Counted from the stretch's first letter, positions 1 to 7,132 are shown. The stretch is 8,736 bases of DNA from an uncultured Planctomycetaceae bacterium (GCA_903927685.1 CAIYOB010000975.1:1-8736), one strand, 5' to 3'. Translations and numbers: made by a program. The notes: a model not told the origin generated them from the letters alone.

Positions 1-1287
1 CTTGCCGGCGCCGCGGCGCTGACCGAGATCCCCTTTGTCCATGCTGGCGAGGCCGCCGAGTTGGAGATCAAGATCGGCTTGATCGGCTGCGGCGGTCGCG
101 GCACCGGGGCGGTGCTGGATGCAATCGGGGCGGCGACCAAGGTTATCTACCCCGACCGCGGCTATCACACCGAAGATGTCGCCGAGGGCGCGACGGCCGA
201 GAAGAAGAACATCAAGGTTGTCGCCTTGGCCGACTTGTTCGAAGACCGTTTGGCCCGCTGCCGCGGTCAGTTGGCCAAGCTTGGAATCGAGGTTCCCCGC
301 GAGCGTTGTTTCGTGGGTTTTGAAGCTTACAAGGACTTGCTGGCGCTGTCGGAGGTCAATTACGTCATCCAGGCCACGGCCCCGCATTTCCGACCGCTGC
401 ACTTGAAGGCGGCGATCGAAGCGGGCAAGCACGTGTTCATTGAAAAGCCGGCCGCCGTCGACGTGCTGGGGGTCAAGCTGGTGCTGGAAGCCGGCGAATT
501 GGCGCGGCAGAAAAAGTTGGGGATCGCCGCCGGCACCCAGCGGCGGCACATGCCGGGCTATCAGGAGACGATCCAGCGGATTCGCGACGGGGCCATCGGC
601 GAGATCGTGTACGCCAAGTGCTACTGGAACGGCGGTCAGATCTGGGTGATCGAGCGGCAGCCTGGCTGGAGCGACCTGGAATGGCAGCTGCGGAATTGGA
701 ACTATTTTACCTGGCTGTCCGGGGATCATATCATCGAACAGCACGTCCATAACTTGGATGTCATGAACTGGGTCCTGGGTACGCATCCGATCAAAGCCGT
801 TTCGGGGCTGGGCGGCCGGCAGGTTCGCGTCGGTGACCAGCACGGCCACATCTTCGACCATTTTGCCGTCGAATTCGAGTATCCCAACGGCGTGACCATG
901 TTCAGCCAGTGCCGGCAGATCAACGGCTGCCTGAACATCGTCGGCGAGTCGGTCATCGGCAGCGCGGGAACCAGCAACTGCAGCAACTTCATTCAGCCCA
1001 AGCAGGGCGAACCTTGGCGGTACCGCGGCCGCGACCAGAGCCCCTATCGCCAGGAGCACGAGGACCTGATCTCCAGCATCCGCGCTGGCAATCCGATCAA
1101 CGAAGCCCAAGCCGTGGCCGAGAGCACGATGACGGGAATCCTGGGCCGCGAGGCCGTGTACAGCGGCCAGGCTGTCGAATGGGAGACGGCGATGAAGTCC
1201 ACCAAGCGGCTGGGCCCTGACAAATACGAGTTCGGGCCGTACCCGATTCCGGACATCGCCATGCCCGGGATCTACCGATTCAGCTGA
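1..1287 (+). CDS. Gfo/Idh/MocA family NAD(P)-dependent oxidoreductase, 5' end outside window
   Basis: The reading frame is open from the first base, so the gene is cut by the window edge; 428 codons are visible and the stop is TGA at 1285-1287. The TTG at 61 is not the true start: the 20 codons before it are in frame and read as the end of a signal-like segment (LAGAAALTEIPFVHAGEAAE), the small-hydrophobic run ending in an AxA-like region that many planctomycete Tat-exported members of this family carry. Counting from base 1, the Rossmann dinucleotide-binding motif IGLIGCGGRG is at residues 25-34, the family EKP motif (catalytic-region lysine) at 148-150, and the active-site helix segment GDHIIEQHVHNLD at 241-253. 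These place it in the sugar/cyclitol dehydrogenase superfamily (glucose-fructose oxidoreductase, inositol dehydrogenase). The substrate cannot be read from sequence. Family assignment is firm; export is inferred because the twin-arginine motif lies outside the window. Confidence 0.93.
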   Translation, partial: LAGAAALTEIPFVHAGEAAELEIKIGLIGCGGRGTGAVLDAIGAATKVIYPDRGYHTEDVAEGATAEKKNIKVVALADLFEDRLARCRGQLAKLGIEVPRERCFVGFEAYKDLLALSEVNYVIQATAPHFRPLHLKAAIEAGKHVFIEKPAAVDVLGVKLVLEAGELARQKKLGIAAGTQRRHMPGYQETIQRIRDGAIGEIVYAKCYWNGGQIWVIERQPGWSDLEWQLRNWNYFTWLSGDHIIEQHVHNLDVMNWVLGTHPIKAVSGLGGRQVRVGDQHGHIFDHFAVEFEYPNGVTMFSQCRQINGCLNIVGESVIGSAGTSNCSNFIQPKQGEPWRYRGRDQSPYRQEHEDLISSIRAGNPINEAQAVAESTMTGILGREAVYSGQAVEWETAMKSTKRLGPDKYEFGPYPIPDIAMPGIYRFS

Positions 1288-1330
1288 CCGACCGGCATGC
1301 TGGCAGCTCACCACCCGGCCGCTACCGCGT

Positions 1331-1360
1331 CCGACCTCCCCGCTGCGTGGGGAGGTGCGG
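1331..1360. terminator. Candidate bidirectional terminator hairpin between convergent genes
   Basis: ACCTCCCC at 1334-1341 and GGGGAGGT at 1349-1356 form a perfect 8-bp stem around a 7-base loop. With one bulged base (1357), three more GC pairs (1331-1333 with 1358-1360) extend it to 11 bp. It sits in the 90-base spacer between two genes that converge on it, the place expected for a shared terminator. Neither side is followed by a T tract, so it does not match the classical Rho-independent form; it could instead be a 3'-end stabilising hairpin. Confidence 0.5.
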
Positions 1361-1377
1361 ATGCGATGCTGCTGGGT

Positions 1378-2418
1378 TCACCTTTCGACACTTGACGGCG
1401 TCTTCGTCACCTGGAATCCCAGGTCCTCGATCATCCGGTAGTCCGCTTCCGGGGCTTGACCCAGGGTGGTCAGGTAGTCGCCGACGAAGATCGAGTTGGC
1501 GGCGTACAGGCCCAAGGGCTGCAGACTGCCCAGGTGTAATTCCCGGCCCCCGGCGATGCGGAGTTCGCGATCGGGATTGGCAAAGCGGAACAGGCACAGT
1601 ACTTTCAGGCAGTGCTGGGGTGTCAAGCGGTTGACGCCTTCCAGGGGCGTGCCATCGATCGCGTTCAGGAAATTGATCGGGATGGACTCGGCCTGCACCT
1701 CGCGCAGTTCCAACGCCATGCGGACCACGTCCGAGTCCGCTTCGCCCATCCCGATAATCCCGCCGGAACAGATCTCCATGCCGGCTTGCCGCACCACGCG
1801 CAGGGTGGTCAGGCGATCCTCGTAGGAATGGGTCGAGCAGATTTGAGCGTAGTATTCCGGGCTGGTATTCACGTTGTGATTCACGCGGTCCACACCGCAG
1901 GCTTTCAAACGTTCGGCCTGCTCCGGGGTCAGTAGCCCCAAAGACGTGCAGATCTTCAGGTTGTACTGCCGCTTGATTTCCGGAATCAGTTCCTCGACAG
2001 CCTGCAGTTCCCGCTCGTTCGGTCCGCGGGCCGAAATCACGATACAGTACGTCTTGGCATTCCGTTCGTGCGCGATCCGCGCTCCGTCCAGCAACCGTTC
2101 GCGGTCCAGGATGTTGTACTTGGGGATCGCCGCTTTCGAGACCCGCGACTGGGAGCAGTACGAGCAGTCCTCAGGACACAGTCCGCTCTTGGCGTTGATC
2201 AAGAAATACAACTGGACCGATTTGCCGAAGAACCGGCGGCGAATGCGAAAGGTCGCCGCCAGCAGGTCCAGCAGGTCTTCGTCGGGACAGCGGACGATCG
2301 CCAAACCTTCGGCGCTGGTCAATTCATGGCCTGCCAGCACGCGGTCGGCCAGCGCGTGCCAGTCTTGCGAGTCCACGGCGATTGCGGCGTCCTCTGTTTT
2401 CTCCAATCCGTGAATCAC
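1378..2418 (-). CDS. bioB: Biotin synthase BioB (radical SAM)
   Basis: This 346-residue protein matches biotin synthase, which inserts sulfur into dethiobiotin in the last step of biotin synthesis, in the cytoplasm. The radical-SAM CxxxCxxC motif (CPEDCSYC) gives Cys81, Cys85 and Cys88 for the 4Fe-4S cluster. The second, sulfur-donating 2Fe-2S cluster's ligands are also present: Cys125 (AKTYCIVISARG), Cys157 (LKICTSLG), Cys217 (MEICSGGIIGMGE) and Arg287 (ELRIAGGRE). The HNVNTS segment at 181-186 is also typical. Length is close to normal, with an N-terminal leader of about 25 residues before the conserved part. The start is GTG (2418-2416), chosen because AGGAGG lies five bases upstream. It follows fucU by 10 bases in the same direction. 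No other biotin genes (bioA, bioD, bioF) are in view. All metal ligands are intact, so it should be active. Confidence 0.97.
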   Translation of the reverse strand: MIHGLEKTEDAAIAVDSQDWHALADRVLAGHELTSAEGLAIVRCPDEDLLDLLAATFRIRRRFFGKSVQLYFLINAKSGLCPEDCSYCSQSRVSKAAIPKYNILDRERLLDGARIAHERNAKTYCIVISARGPNERELQAVEELIPEIKRQYNLKICTSLGLLTPEQAERLKACGVDRVNHNVNTSPEYYAQICSTHSYEDRLTTLRVVRQAGMEICSGGIIGMGEADSDVVRMALELREVQAESIPINFLNAIDGTPLEGVNRLTPQHCLKVLCLFRFANPDRELRIAGGRELHLGSLQPLGLYAANSIFVGDYLTTLGQAPEADYRMIEDLGFQVTKTPSSVER

Positions 2419-2423
2419 TGTTT

Positions 2424-2431
2424 CCTCCTCA
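2424..2431 (-). promoter_or_regulatory. bioB ribosome-binding site overlapping the fucU stop codon
   Basis: On the minus strand the sequence reads TGAGGAGG, then AAACA and the GTG start of bioB. The last base of the fucU TGA is the first base of the AGGAGG Shine-Dalgarno. A ribosome terminating on fucU therefore sits on the bioB initiation site, an arrangement that favours translational coupling. It also decides the GTG start. Confidence 0.8.
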
Positions 2432-2863
2432 CTGCGGAACTACCACGCCTTTTTTCAGGATCAGGTTCGCGTACAGCGCCGTCTCGCTGGTCGCGACGAC
2501 GGCGTAGGCCTGTTTGGCCTGTTCGTAGAAGGCGAACCGTTCGACCTGCTTCAATTCGACGCCTTTGCCTTCCGCTGCGTCCAGCAGTTGCTTGAACTTC
2601 TTCCAGATCGGCGGCTTGGGCGGATCGCCCGGCACCGGCTGCATGACAAATGCAGCCGCTTCGACGTACGGATCCAGCGGAAAGAACTGCAAGATCGCTT
2701 CCAGCACCTCGGGGACGCTCAGTCCGTCGGCACGGACGATCCGCTGGGCGATCGAGTCAGCCGGAAAATTGCCGTCGGCCAGGACTAGCTCGTTGCCATG
2801 TCCCATCTTCATCAGGGTGTACATCAGCTCCGGAGAAATCCGGGCGGGAATCCCTTTCAACAT
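2429..2863 (-). CDS. fucU: RbsD/FucU family mutarotase, probable L-fucose mutarotase
   Basis: A complete 144-residue member of the RbsD/FucU family, close to the usual length of about 140. FucU interconverts the alpha and beta anomers of L-fucose in the cytoplasm so that fucose isomerase or dehydrogenase receives the right form. The N-terminal motif GHGNELVLADGNFPA (21-35) carries His22, the general acid/base position of the family, and Asp30. The C-terminal block FYEQAKQAYAVVATSETALY (112-131), followed by ANLILKKGVV, is characteristic of the FucU branch rather than RbsD. Start ATG at 2863-2861 has GAAGGAGG nine bases upstream (core 2878-2873). It is the first gene of a two-gene unit with bioB. 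No fucose isomerase, kinase or aldolase is in the window, so fucose specificity rests on family resemblance; ribose or another sugar is possible. Confidence 0.92.
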   Translation of the reverse strand: MLKGIPARISPELMYTLMKMGHGNELVLADGNFPADSIAQRIVRADGLSVPEVLEAILQFFPLDPYVEAAAFVMQPVPGDPPKPPIWKKFKQLLDAAEGKGVELKQVERFAFYEQAKQAYAVVATSETALYANLILKKGVVVPQ

Positions 2864-3082
2864 GTGGCTTCGCCTCCTTCAGGGGTGATTGTCCAGGCCG
2901 TCGGCGGCCCGTTCTCGGTCAATTTCGCCCTATCGTAACATCTTGCGGCCCGTAGGTGTATTGGCGTGGCCAAACACGCTTCCCGGCGCCCGGCGCACTT
3001 CCCGCTGCTTCCCCGCTGCCATGCTTCTCATCGGCCCTTCCGCGGGTTACAATCTTCGCTGGCGTAGGGGGAGCATCGCGTT
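2864..3082. other. Divergent intergenic spacer between fucU and kinase 1
   Basis: These 219 bases separate two divergently read genes and must hold the promoter of the fucU-bioB unit and of kinase 1. For the plus strand there is a reasonable promoter at 3025-3053. On the minus strand I find only weak -10-like text (TACGAT, near 2931-2938) without a convincing -35, so no fucU promoter is called. A small perfect hairpin (GGCCG-TCGG-CGGCC, 2896-2909) lies in the fucU leader. There is no convincing coding frame in it. Confidence 0.6.
3025..3053 (+). promoter_or_regulatory. Candidate sigma70-type promoter of kinase 1
   Basis: TTCTCA (3025-3030, four of six consensus bases) and TACAAT (3048-3053, five of six) are separated by 17 bases. 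The predicted transcript would start near 3060, giving a leader of about 23 bases that includes the AGGGGGAG ribosome-binding site at 3066-3073. The -10 stands out against GC-rich surroundings; the -35 is weak. Confidence 0.4.
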
Positions 3083-6000
3083 ATGTCCATATCGCTGACG
3101 CTGCAGCAGTTCATCGAACAGCTTTCCGACTGTGGGTTGATGTCGGAGGGGGAGGTCTCCTCCTTCCAGCAGAGCTGGCCTCCTGCGCAGCGAGCCCAGG
3201 CCCCTAAGGAACTCGCCCAGGCGCTGGTGGAACGTGGCAAACTGACCAAGTTCCAGGTCGCCAATGTGTTGCATGGCAAGGGCAAGAGCCTGATCATCGG
3301 CGAGTACGTCGTACTGGACAAGTTGGGCCAGGGCGGTGTGGGTGTCGTCGTCAAGGCCCGCCATCGCCGCATGGATCGGCTGGTGGCCATCAAGGTGCTG
3401 TCGGCCTCGGCGATGAAGTCCCCGAACCTGGTGCAGCGGTTTTACCGCGAGGTCAAGACGGCCGCCCGGCTGATTCATCCCAATGTCGTCATGGCCTATG
3501 ACGCCGGCGAATCCGAAGGCGTCCATTTCCTGGTGATGGAGCTGGTCGAAGGGCCGAATCTGGCGAGCGTCGTCAGTCGCTGCGGGCCGCTGCCGGTGGC
3601 TTGGGCCGTGGACTGTATCCAGCAGGCGGCGCGGGGACTGCAGTACGCCCACGAGCACGGCGTCATCCACCGCGATATCAAGCCCGGAAACCTCCTGGTC
3701 GCCGGTTTCCAGTTGCCTGAACCCAGCGTCACCGTCCAGAACCCGTCGGACGCGCCCACGGTCGACTTGTCGCTAGCCACGTCGGCCCTGCAACGAAACG
3801 TTTTTGACCAGCCCCCGGGGATCGTCAAGATCCTCGACATGGGACTGGCTCGCATCTCGGGCGCCGCCTCGATGCTGGAGGAAAGCGGCGAGCGATTGAC
3901 GGAATCCGGCCAAGTCATGGGCACGTGCGACTACATGGCGCCGGAGCAGGCGGAGAGCGCTCACAGTGCCGACCATCGGGCGGACATCTACTCGCTGGGG
4001 TGCACCCTTTACCGCCTGTTGACTGGCCAGCCGCCCTACAGCGGCGACTCGCTGGTCCACTTGCTGGTCGCGCACCAGAAGGCTCCGATCCCTGCCCTGC
4101 GCTCCGCCCGTCCCGACGTGCCGGAAGAACTGGACCGGGTCTATCGAAAAATGCTGGCCAAGGACCGCGACGCCCGCCAGCAGTCCATGACCGAGGTCAT
4201 CGCCGACTTGGAGGCGTGCGCCCGCGGCCTGTCCGGGGCGAGCGCCGCGAGTCCCCCGCCCGCCGCCGGGGATACGGTCGCCTGGACGCCGCCATCGCCG
4301 ACCGCTGCGACTGAGCCAGGATCCACGCCGCCACCGCGGATTCCTGCGCGCAAGCCCTCCTCGCCAGCGCGGGAGCAGACCCCAGCGCCGACGGTCGCTC
4401 CGGGCCAGCAGGATACGTTTACGATTCGGGTCGGCGAGCCGCGCAAAGGAGCCAAGCCGCGCGGACGCAAGTCGGTGGACCGTCCCAAGCCAGCGTCCGA
4501 GGAAGATGCGGGGGCGTCCAAGCTGCCGATTCTCGCCGCGGCGGGGGGCTTGTTCGTGCTGGTCGTCGTGCTGATCGTCGCCCTGATTGTGGTGCTGAAA
4601 CGGCGCAGCGCCGACGAGGACTCGGGAGGGCAGGCGGAACTGCCGCCAGGCATTCTCCTCGAGGACCAACCGCCGCCGGGCGAGACGGTACCACCCCCCG
4701 GCCCGGCGACGACTGAAACGCCAACTCCGCCAGCCGCGCCAACCGAACCCTCGCCGGCGCAGCCCGTGCCCGATCCGACCGCCCAACAACCGACCGCCCA
4801 ACAACCTACAGCACCTGAGCCGGCAGCACCGCCCCCCCCGGAACCGGCGCCGGAACCGCCTAGCGTCCTGCCCAAGCCATCGGTCACGCCGGCCGATCTG
4901 GCGTGGCAGGCCGCTTGGGATGCGGCGGATGCCCAGGCCAAGAAACTGGTGGCGGAAGGCCGCTATGGCGCAGCGGCAGACGAACTCAAGTCGCTGGCGG
5001 ATCGGTTTCCCGGCACCATGGTGACCGAGAAAGTGGAATTCGCGCTGCAAGGGATTGGGGCTCGCGCCCAGACGGCCTTCCAGGAAGTCCAGACCCAAGC
5101 GAAGCAACTGCTGGGAGAGAAGAAGTTTGCGGAAGCCAGAGCAGCACTGCAGACCGTCCTGGAAACCCACAACTGGCCGGCAAGCACCCAGGCGGCGAAC
5201 GCCCTGCTGGCCGAGATCGACAAGGCCCAGCAGGCGGACGGGACGCCGGCAACATCACCTGCGGAGCCGCCGCCCGCCGAGATGACGGCGACGGTGGAAC
5301 CCGAGCCGCCGTTGAGCGAGGCGGAGAGCCGGTATCGCGAGGCGCTGAAACCGATCGAGGCCCTGGCGGCCAACTGGGAATTCCGTCAGGCGGCTGCCGC
5401 CCTGGCGGATGTGAGCGTGGACGAACCGGCGTTGGCAAGCCGGCTGGCCCAGCGGCGCGATGAACTGCAGCGATTGACCGGGCTCAAGGACAGACTTATC
5501 GCTGCGGTTGCCGCCGCGTCGCCCCCCTTGGACAAGATGGCCCTCATGCTCCGTGGGGCCAACGGCCCGGTGACGGGGGCGGACGAGGCGGGGATCAAGA
5601 CCGAGACGCAGGACGGCAAGCCGGAATCGCACCCCTGGTCCGGGCTCAAAGAACAAGGCCGCAAGAAGTTGCTGCAATTGGCGGTGAATCCTGACAGCGG
5701 CGAGGATTGGCTGTCCGCGGGACTGCTGATGCTGGTCTGCAAGGACCTGACGATGGCGGAGAAGTACTATGACAACGCGGTCGCCCGCGGGATGAAAGTT
5801 GAGCCCTATCTCGCCCCCCTGGCAACCGCCGCGTTGACCCAGGCCCGCGAGTTGGTCGACGCGGGAAAGTCTGTCGAAGCCGAAACGAAGCTGGCGGCGA
5901 TCGAGGCCAAATACGGCGGCACGGACTGGATGGCGGATAACCGCGGACGCCTGGCGGCCTTGCAGAAGGCGGTCCAAGGCCGGATCGCGGACGCCGGGGC

Positions 6001-7069
6001 GGAGAAGATCTACGCCGACGCGGTACAGGAATACGAGAACTGGGACTGGTTTGCGCTCCAGCCGCTGGTCGACAAGCTCCGCACGCAATATGCAACCGCC
6101 GCCGTCCTCCGCGATGCAGCCCGCAAGCCGACTTTTGTCGAACTCGAGGAAGCCGTCGCGGATCTGGGCAAACAGCTAGTGGTCAATCCCGACGGCAAAG
6201 GCGATCATCGCACCATCCAGGCGGCGATTGATGCCGCGTCGCCCAAGAGCGTCATCGAGATCCGCAGCAATGGCCCGTTCTACGAAAAGCTCGTGATCCC
6301 GGCGGACCGTCCCAACCTGGTCCTGCGTGGCGGCGCAGGCTTTTGGCCGCAAGTCAGTTCCGGTGGTCCCGCCGGCACCATCAGCGAACTGGTGACCGTG
6401 GCAGGCAAGAACACCATTCTGGAACGGCTCGTGTTCACCCACCAGGACGCGGCCGGAAACGTGTTGGTCGCCAATGTGCCCTGCCGCGTGCGCCACGCCA
6501 TCTTCACCGGAGTCCGGTCGCGTCTCGAGTTCAACGCGGGAGTCGACCTGGATACGGTATTCTGCGCCACCGAGTACAACCTGATCGTGCGGAACCGCGC
6601 GTCCAAGATTCGCAGTTCGCTGCTGCTCAGCGGCGTCGAGTTGACGGGCGAGGCGACCATGGAAATCGGCAATGCGCTGGTCGGCGGACCGGTCGCCGAA
6701 GTTCGCTGCCCGGCCAGTTTCTCGCAGTGCATTCTGGTCGCCCCGGTCAACCTGCACCGGGCGTCGTCCAGCATCACGGACTCGGTGATCTGCGCCGACC
6801 TGAAGGCACTTGAAGCCGGCACGCGGATCGAGCACTGCAACGTGGCCAGCAGCAAGTTCGTGGACTTTGCCAAACCCGGCCCGGACTGTTTTAGTGCGGA
6901 TCCGCAGTTCATCGATTCCAAGAATCTGAATTTCCGTTTCCTGCCCACCAGTCCTTGCCTGCGGCGGGCCGCGGACGGCCAGGACCTGGGTGTCCGCTGG
7001 AGTCCCGACATGCAGGAGTTGATCCGCCAGACTGCCACGCTCCGTCAACAGGGCCTCATCCGGTTCTAG
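3083..7069 (+). CDS. Transmembrane Ser/Thr protein kinase with extracytoplasmic helical repeats and a C-terminal beta-helix domain (kinase 1)
   Basis: A complete 1328-residue receptor-like kinase. Residues 1-72 form a helical N-terminal module shared with the next gene. The Hanks kinase domain (about 75-380) has the glycine loop GQGGVG (82-87), Lys104, Glu123, HRDIKPGN (196-203, catalytic Asp198), DMG (252-254, in place of DFG) and APE (286-288), so it should be active. An extra loop of about 36 residues sits between 203 and 252. Activation-loop Thr273, Ser275 and Thr281 are likely phosphosites. A Pro-rich juxtamembrane region (387-479) precedes one membrane helix (481-505). Outside are a Pro-rich stalk (519-602), helical TPR-like repeats (about 603-1020) and a pectin-lyase-like right-handed beta-helix (about 1034-1305), opening with NPDGKGDHRTIQAAIDAA and closing with DPQFID...FRFLPTSPCLR. 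ATG 3083 is the first possible start: an in-frame TAG lies at 3065-3067, and AGGGGGAG precedes it by nine bases. The ligand and targets are unknown. Confidence 0.95.
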   Translation: MSISLTLQQFIEQLSDCGLMSEGEVSSFQQSWPPAQRAQAPKELAQALVERGKLTKFQVANVLHGKGKSLIIGEYVVLDKLGQGGVGVVVKARHRRMDRLVAIKVLSASAMKSPNLVQRFYREVKTAARLIHPNVVMAYDAGESEGVHFLVMELVEGPNLASVVSRCGPLPVAWAVDCIQQAARGLQYAHEHGVIHRDIKPGNLLVAGFQLPEPSVTVQNPSDAPTVDLSLATSALQRNVFDQPPGIVKILDMGLARISGAASMLEESGERLTESGQVMGTCDYMAPEQAESAHSADHRADIYSLGCTLYRLLTGQPPYSGDSLVHLLVAHQKAPIPALRSARPDVPEELDRVYRKMLAKDRDARQQSMTEVIADLEACARGLSGASAASPPPAAGDTVAWTPPSPTAATEPGSTPPPRIPARKPSSPAREQTPAPTVAPGQQDTFTIRVGEPRKGAKPRGRKSVDRPKPASEEDAGASKLPILAAAGGLFVLVVVLIVALIVVLKRRSADEDSGGQAELPPGILLEDQPPPGETVPPPGPATTETPTPPAAPTEPSPAQPVPDPTAQQPTAQQPTAPEPAAPPPPEPAPEPPSVLPKPSVTPADLAWQAAWDAADAQAKKLVAEGRYGAAADELKSLADRFPGTMVTEKVEFALQGIGARAQTAFQEVQTQAKQLLGEKKFAEARAALQTVLETHNWPASTQAANALLAEIDKAQQADGTPATSPAEPPPAEMTATVEPEPPLSEAESRYREALKPIEALAANWEFRQAAAALADVSVDEPALASRLAQRRDELQRLTGLKDRLIAAVAAASPPLDKMALMLRGANGPVTGADEAGIKTETQDGKPESHPWSGLKEQGRKKLLQLAVNPDSGEDWLSAGLLMLVCKDLTMAEKYYDNAVARGMKVEPYLAPLATAALTQARELVDAGKSVEAETKLAAIEAKYGGTDWMADNRGRLAALQKAVQGRIADAGAEKIYADAVQEYENWDWFALQPLVDKLRTQYATAAVLRDAARKPTFVELEEAVADLGKQLVVNPDGKGDHRTIQAAIDAASPKSVIEIRSNGPFYEKLVIPADRPNLVLRGGAGFWPQVSSGGPAGTISELVTVAGKNTILERLVFTHQDAAGNVLVANVPCRVRHAIFTGVRSRLEFNAGVDLDTVFCATEYNLIVRNRASKIRSSLLLSGVELTGEATMEIGNALVGGPVAEVRCPASFSQCILVAPVNLHRASSSITDSVICADLKALEAGTRIEHCNVASSKFVDFAKPGPDCFSADPQFIDSKNLNFRFLPTSPCLRRAADGQDLGVRWSPDMQELIRQTATLRQQGLIRF
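4775..4804 (+). repeat. Perfect 15-bp tandem duplication in the kinase 1 stalk
   Basis: The 15-mer CCGACCGCCCAACAA occurs twice in a row in frame, encoding PTAQQ-PTAQQ, followed by a degenerate third copy that begins PTA. It lies in the proline-rich stalk just outside the membrane, where length variation should be tolerated. Confidence 0.9.
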
Positions 7070-7077
7070 GACTCTAC

Positions 7078-7105
7078 TCGACATCGCCCCAGAATGGTCT
7101 AAAAT
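7078..7105 (+). promoter_or_regulatory. Candidate sigma70-type promoter of kinase 2
   Basis: TCGACA (7078-7083, five of six consensus bases) and TAAAAT (7100-7105, five of six) are 16 bases apart, directly after the stop codon of kinase 1. Predicted start of transcription is near 7112, about 21 bases before the ATG. The -10 lies in the most A-rich patch of the spacer. It suggests kinase 2 can be transcribed on its own as well as by read-through. Confidence 0.55.
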
Positions 7106-7106
7106 A

Positions 7107-7127
7107 GGGTCTCCTTTCTGGAGTCCC
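7107..7127 (+). promoter_or_regulatory. Inverted repeat covering the kinase 2 ribosome-binding site
   Basis: GGGTCTCC (7107-7114), TTTCT, then GGAGTCCC (7120-7127) pair except for one central T-T mismatch. The right arm contains the GGAG Shine-Dalgarno (7120-7123), nine bases before the ATG at 7133. It could be an RNA hairpin hiding the ribosome-binding site, or a DNA operator just downstream of the -10. Which one cannot be told from sequence. Confidence 0.45.
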
Positions 7128-7132
7128 ACGCT

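Noticed and set aside
1347..2595. Plus-strand open frames across bioB and the end of fucU
   Set aside because: They are antisense to two well-recognised enzymes with intact catalytic residues, and their translations look like no known protein.
2896..2909. Small hairpin GGCCG-TCGG-CGGCC upstream of fucU as a riboswitch or terminator
   Set aside because: A 5-bp GC stem is expected by chance in DNA this GC-rich; there is no T tract and no further conserved structure visible.
3833..3841. DMG in place of DFG as a sign of an inactive kinase
   Set aside because: Both paralogues have DMG with the metal-binding Asp kept, along with Lys, Glu, HRD and Asn. Variation of the middle residue is common in bacterial kinases and does not indicate a pseudokinase.
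3773..5170. Long open frame (465 codons) on the minus strand inside kinase 1
   Set aside because: Its product is arginine- and glycine-rich low-complexity text, as expected opposite a GC-rich gene with strong codon bias. It has no recognisable motif and lies wholly under a convincing kinase gene.
5255..7129. Two further minus-strand open frames under the outer region of kinase 1 (5255-6088 and 6176-7129)
   Set aside because: Same composition artefact; the plus-strand protein has coherent helical-repeat and beta-helix structure across the same bases.
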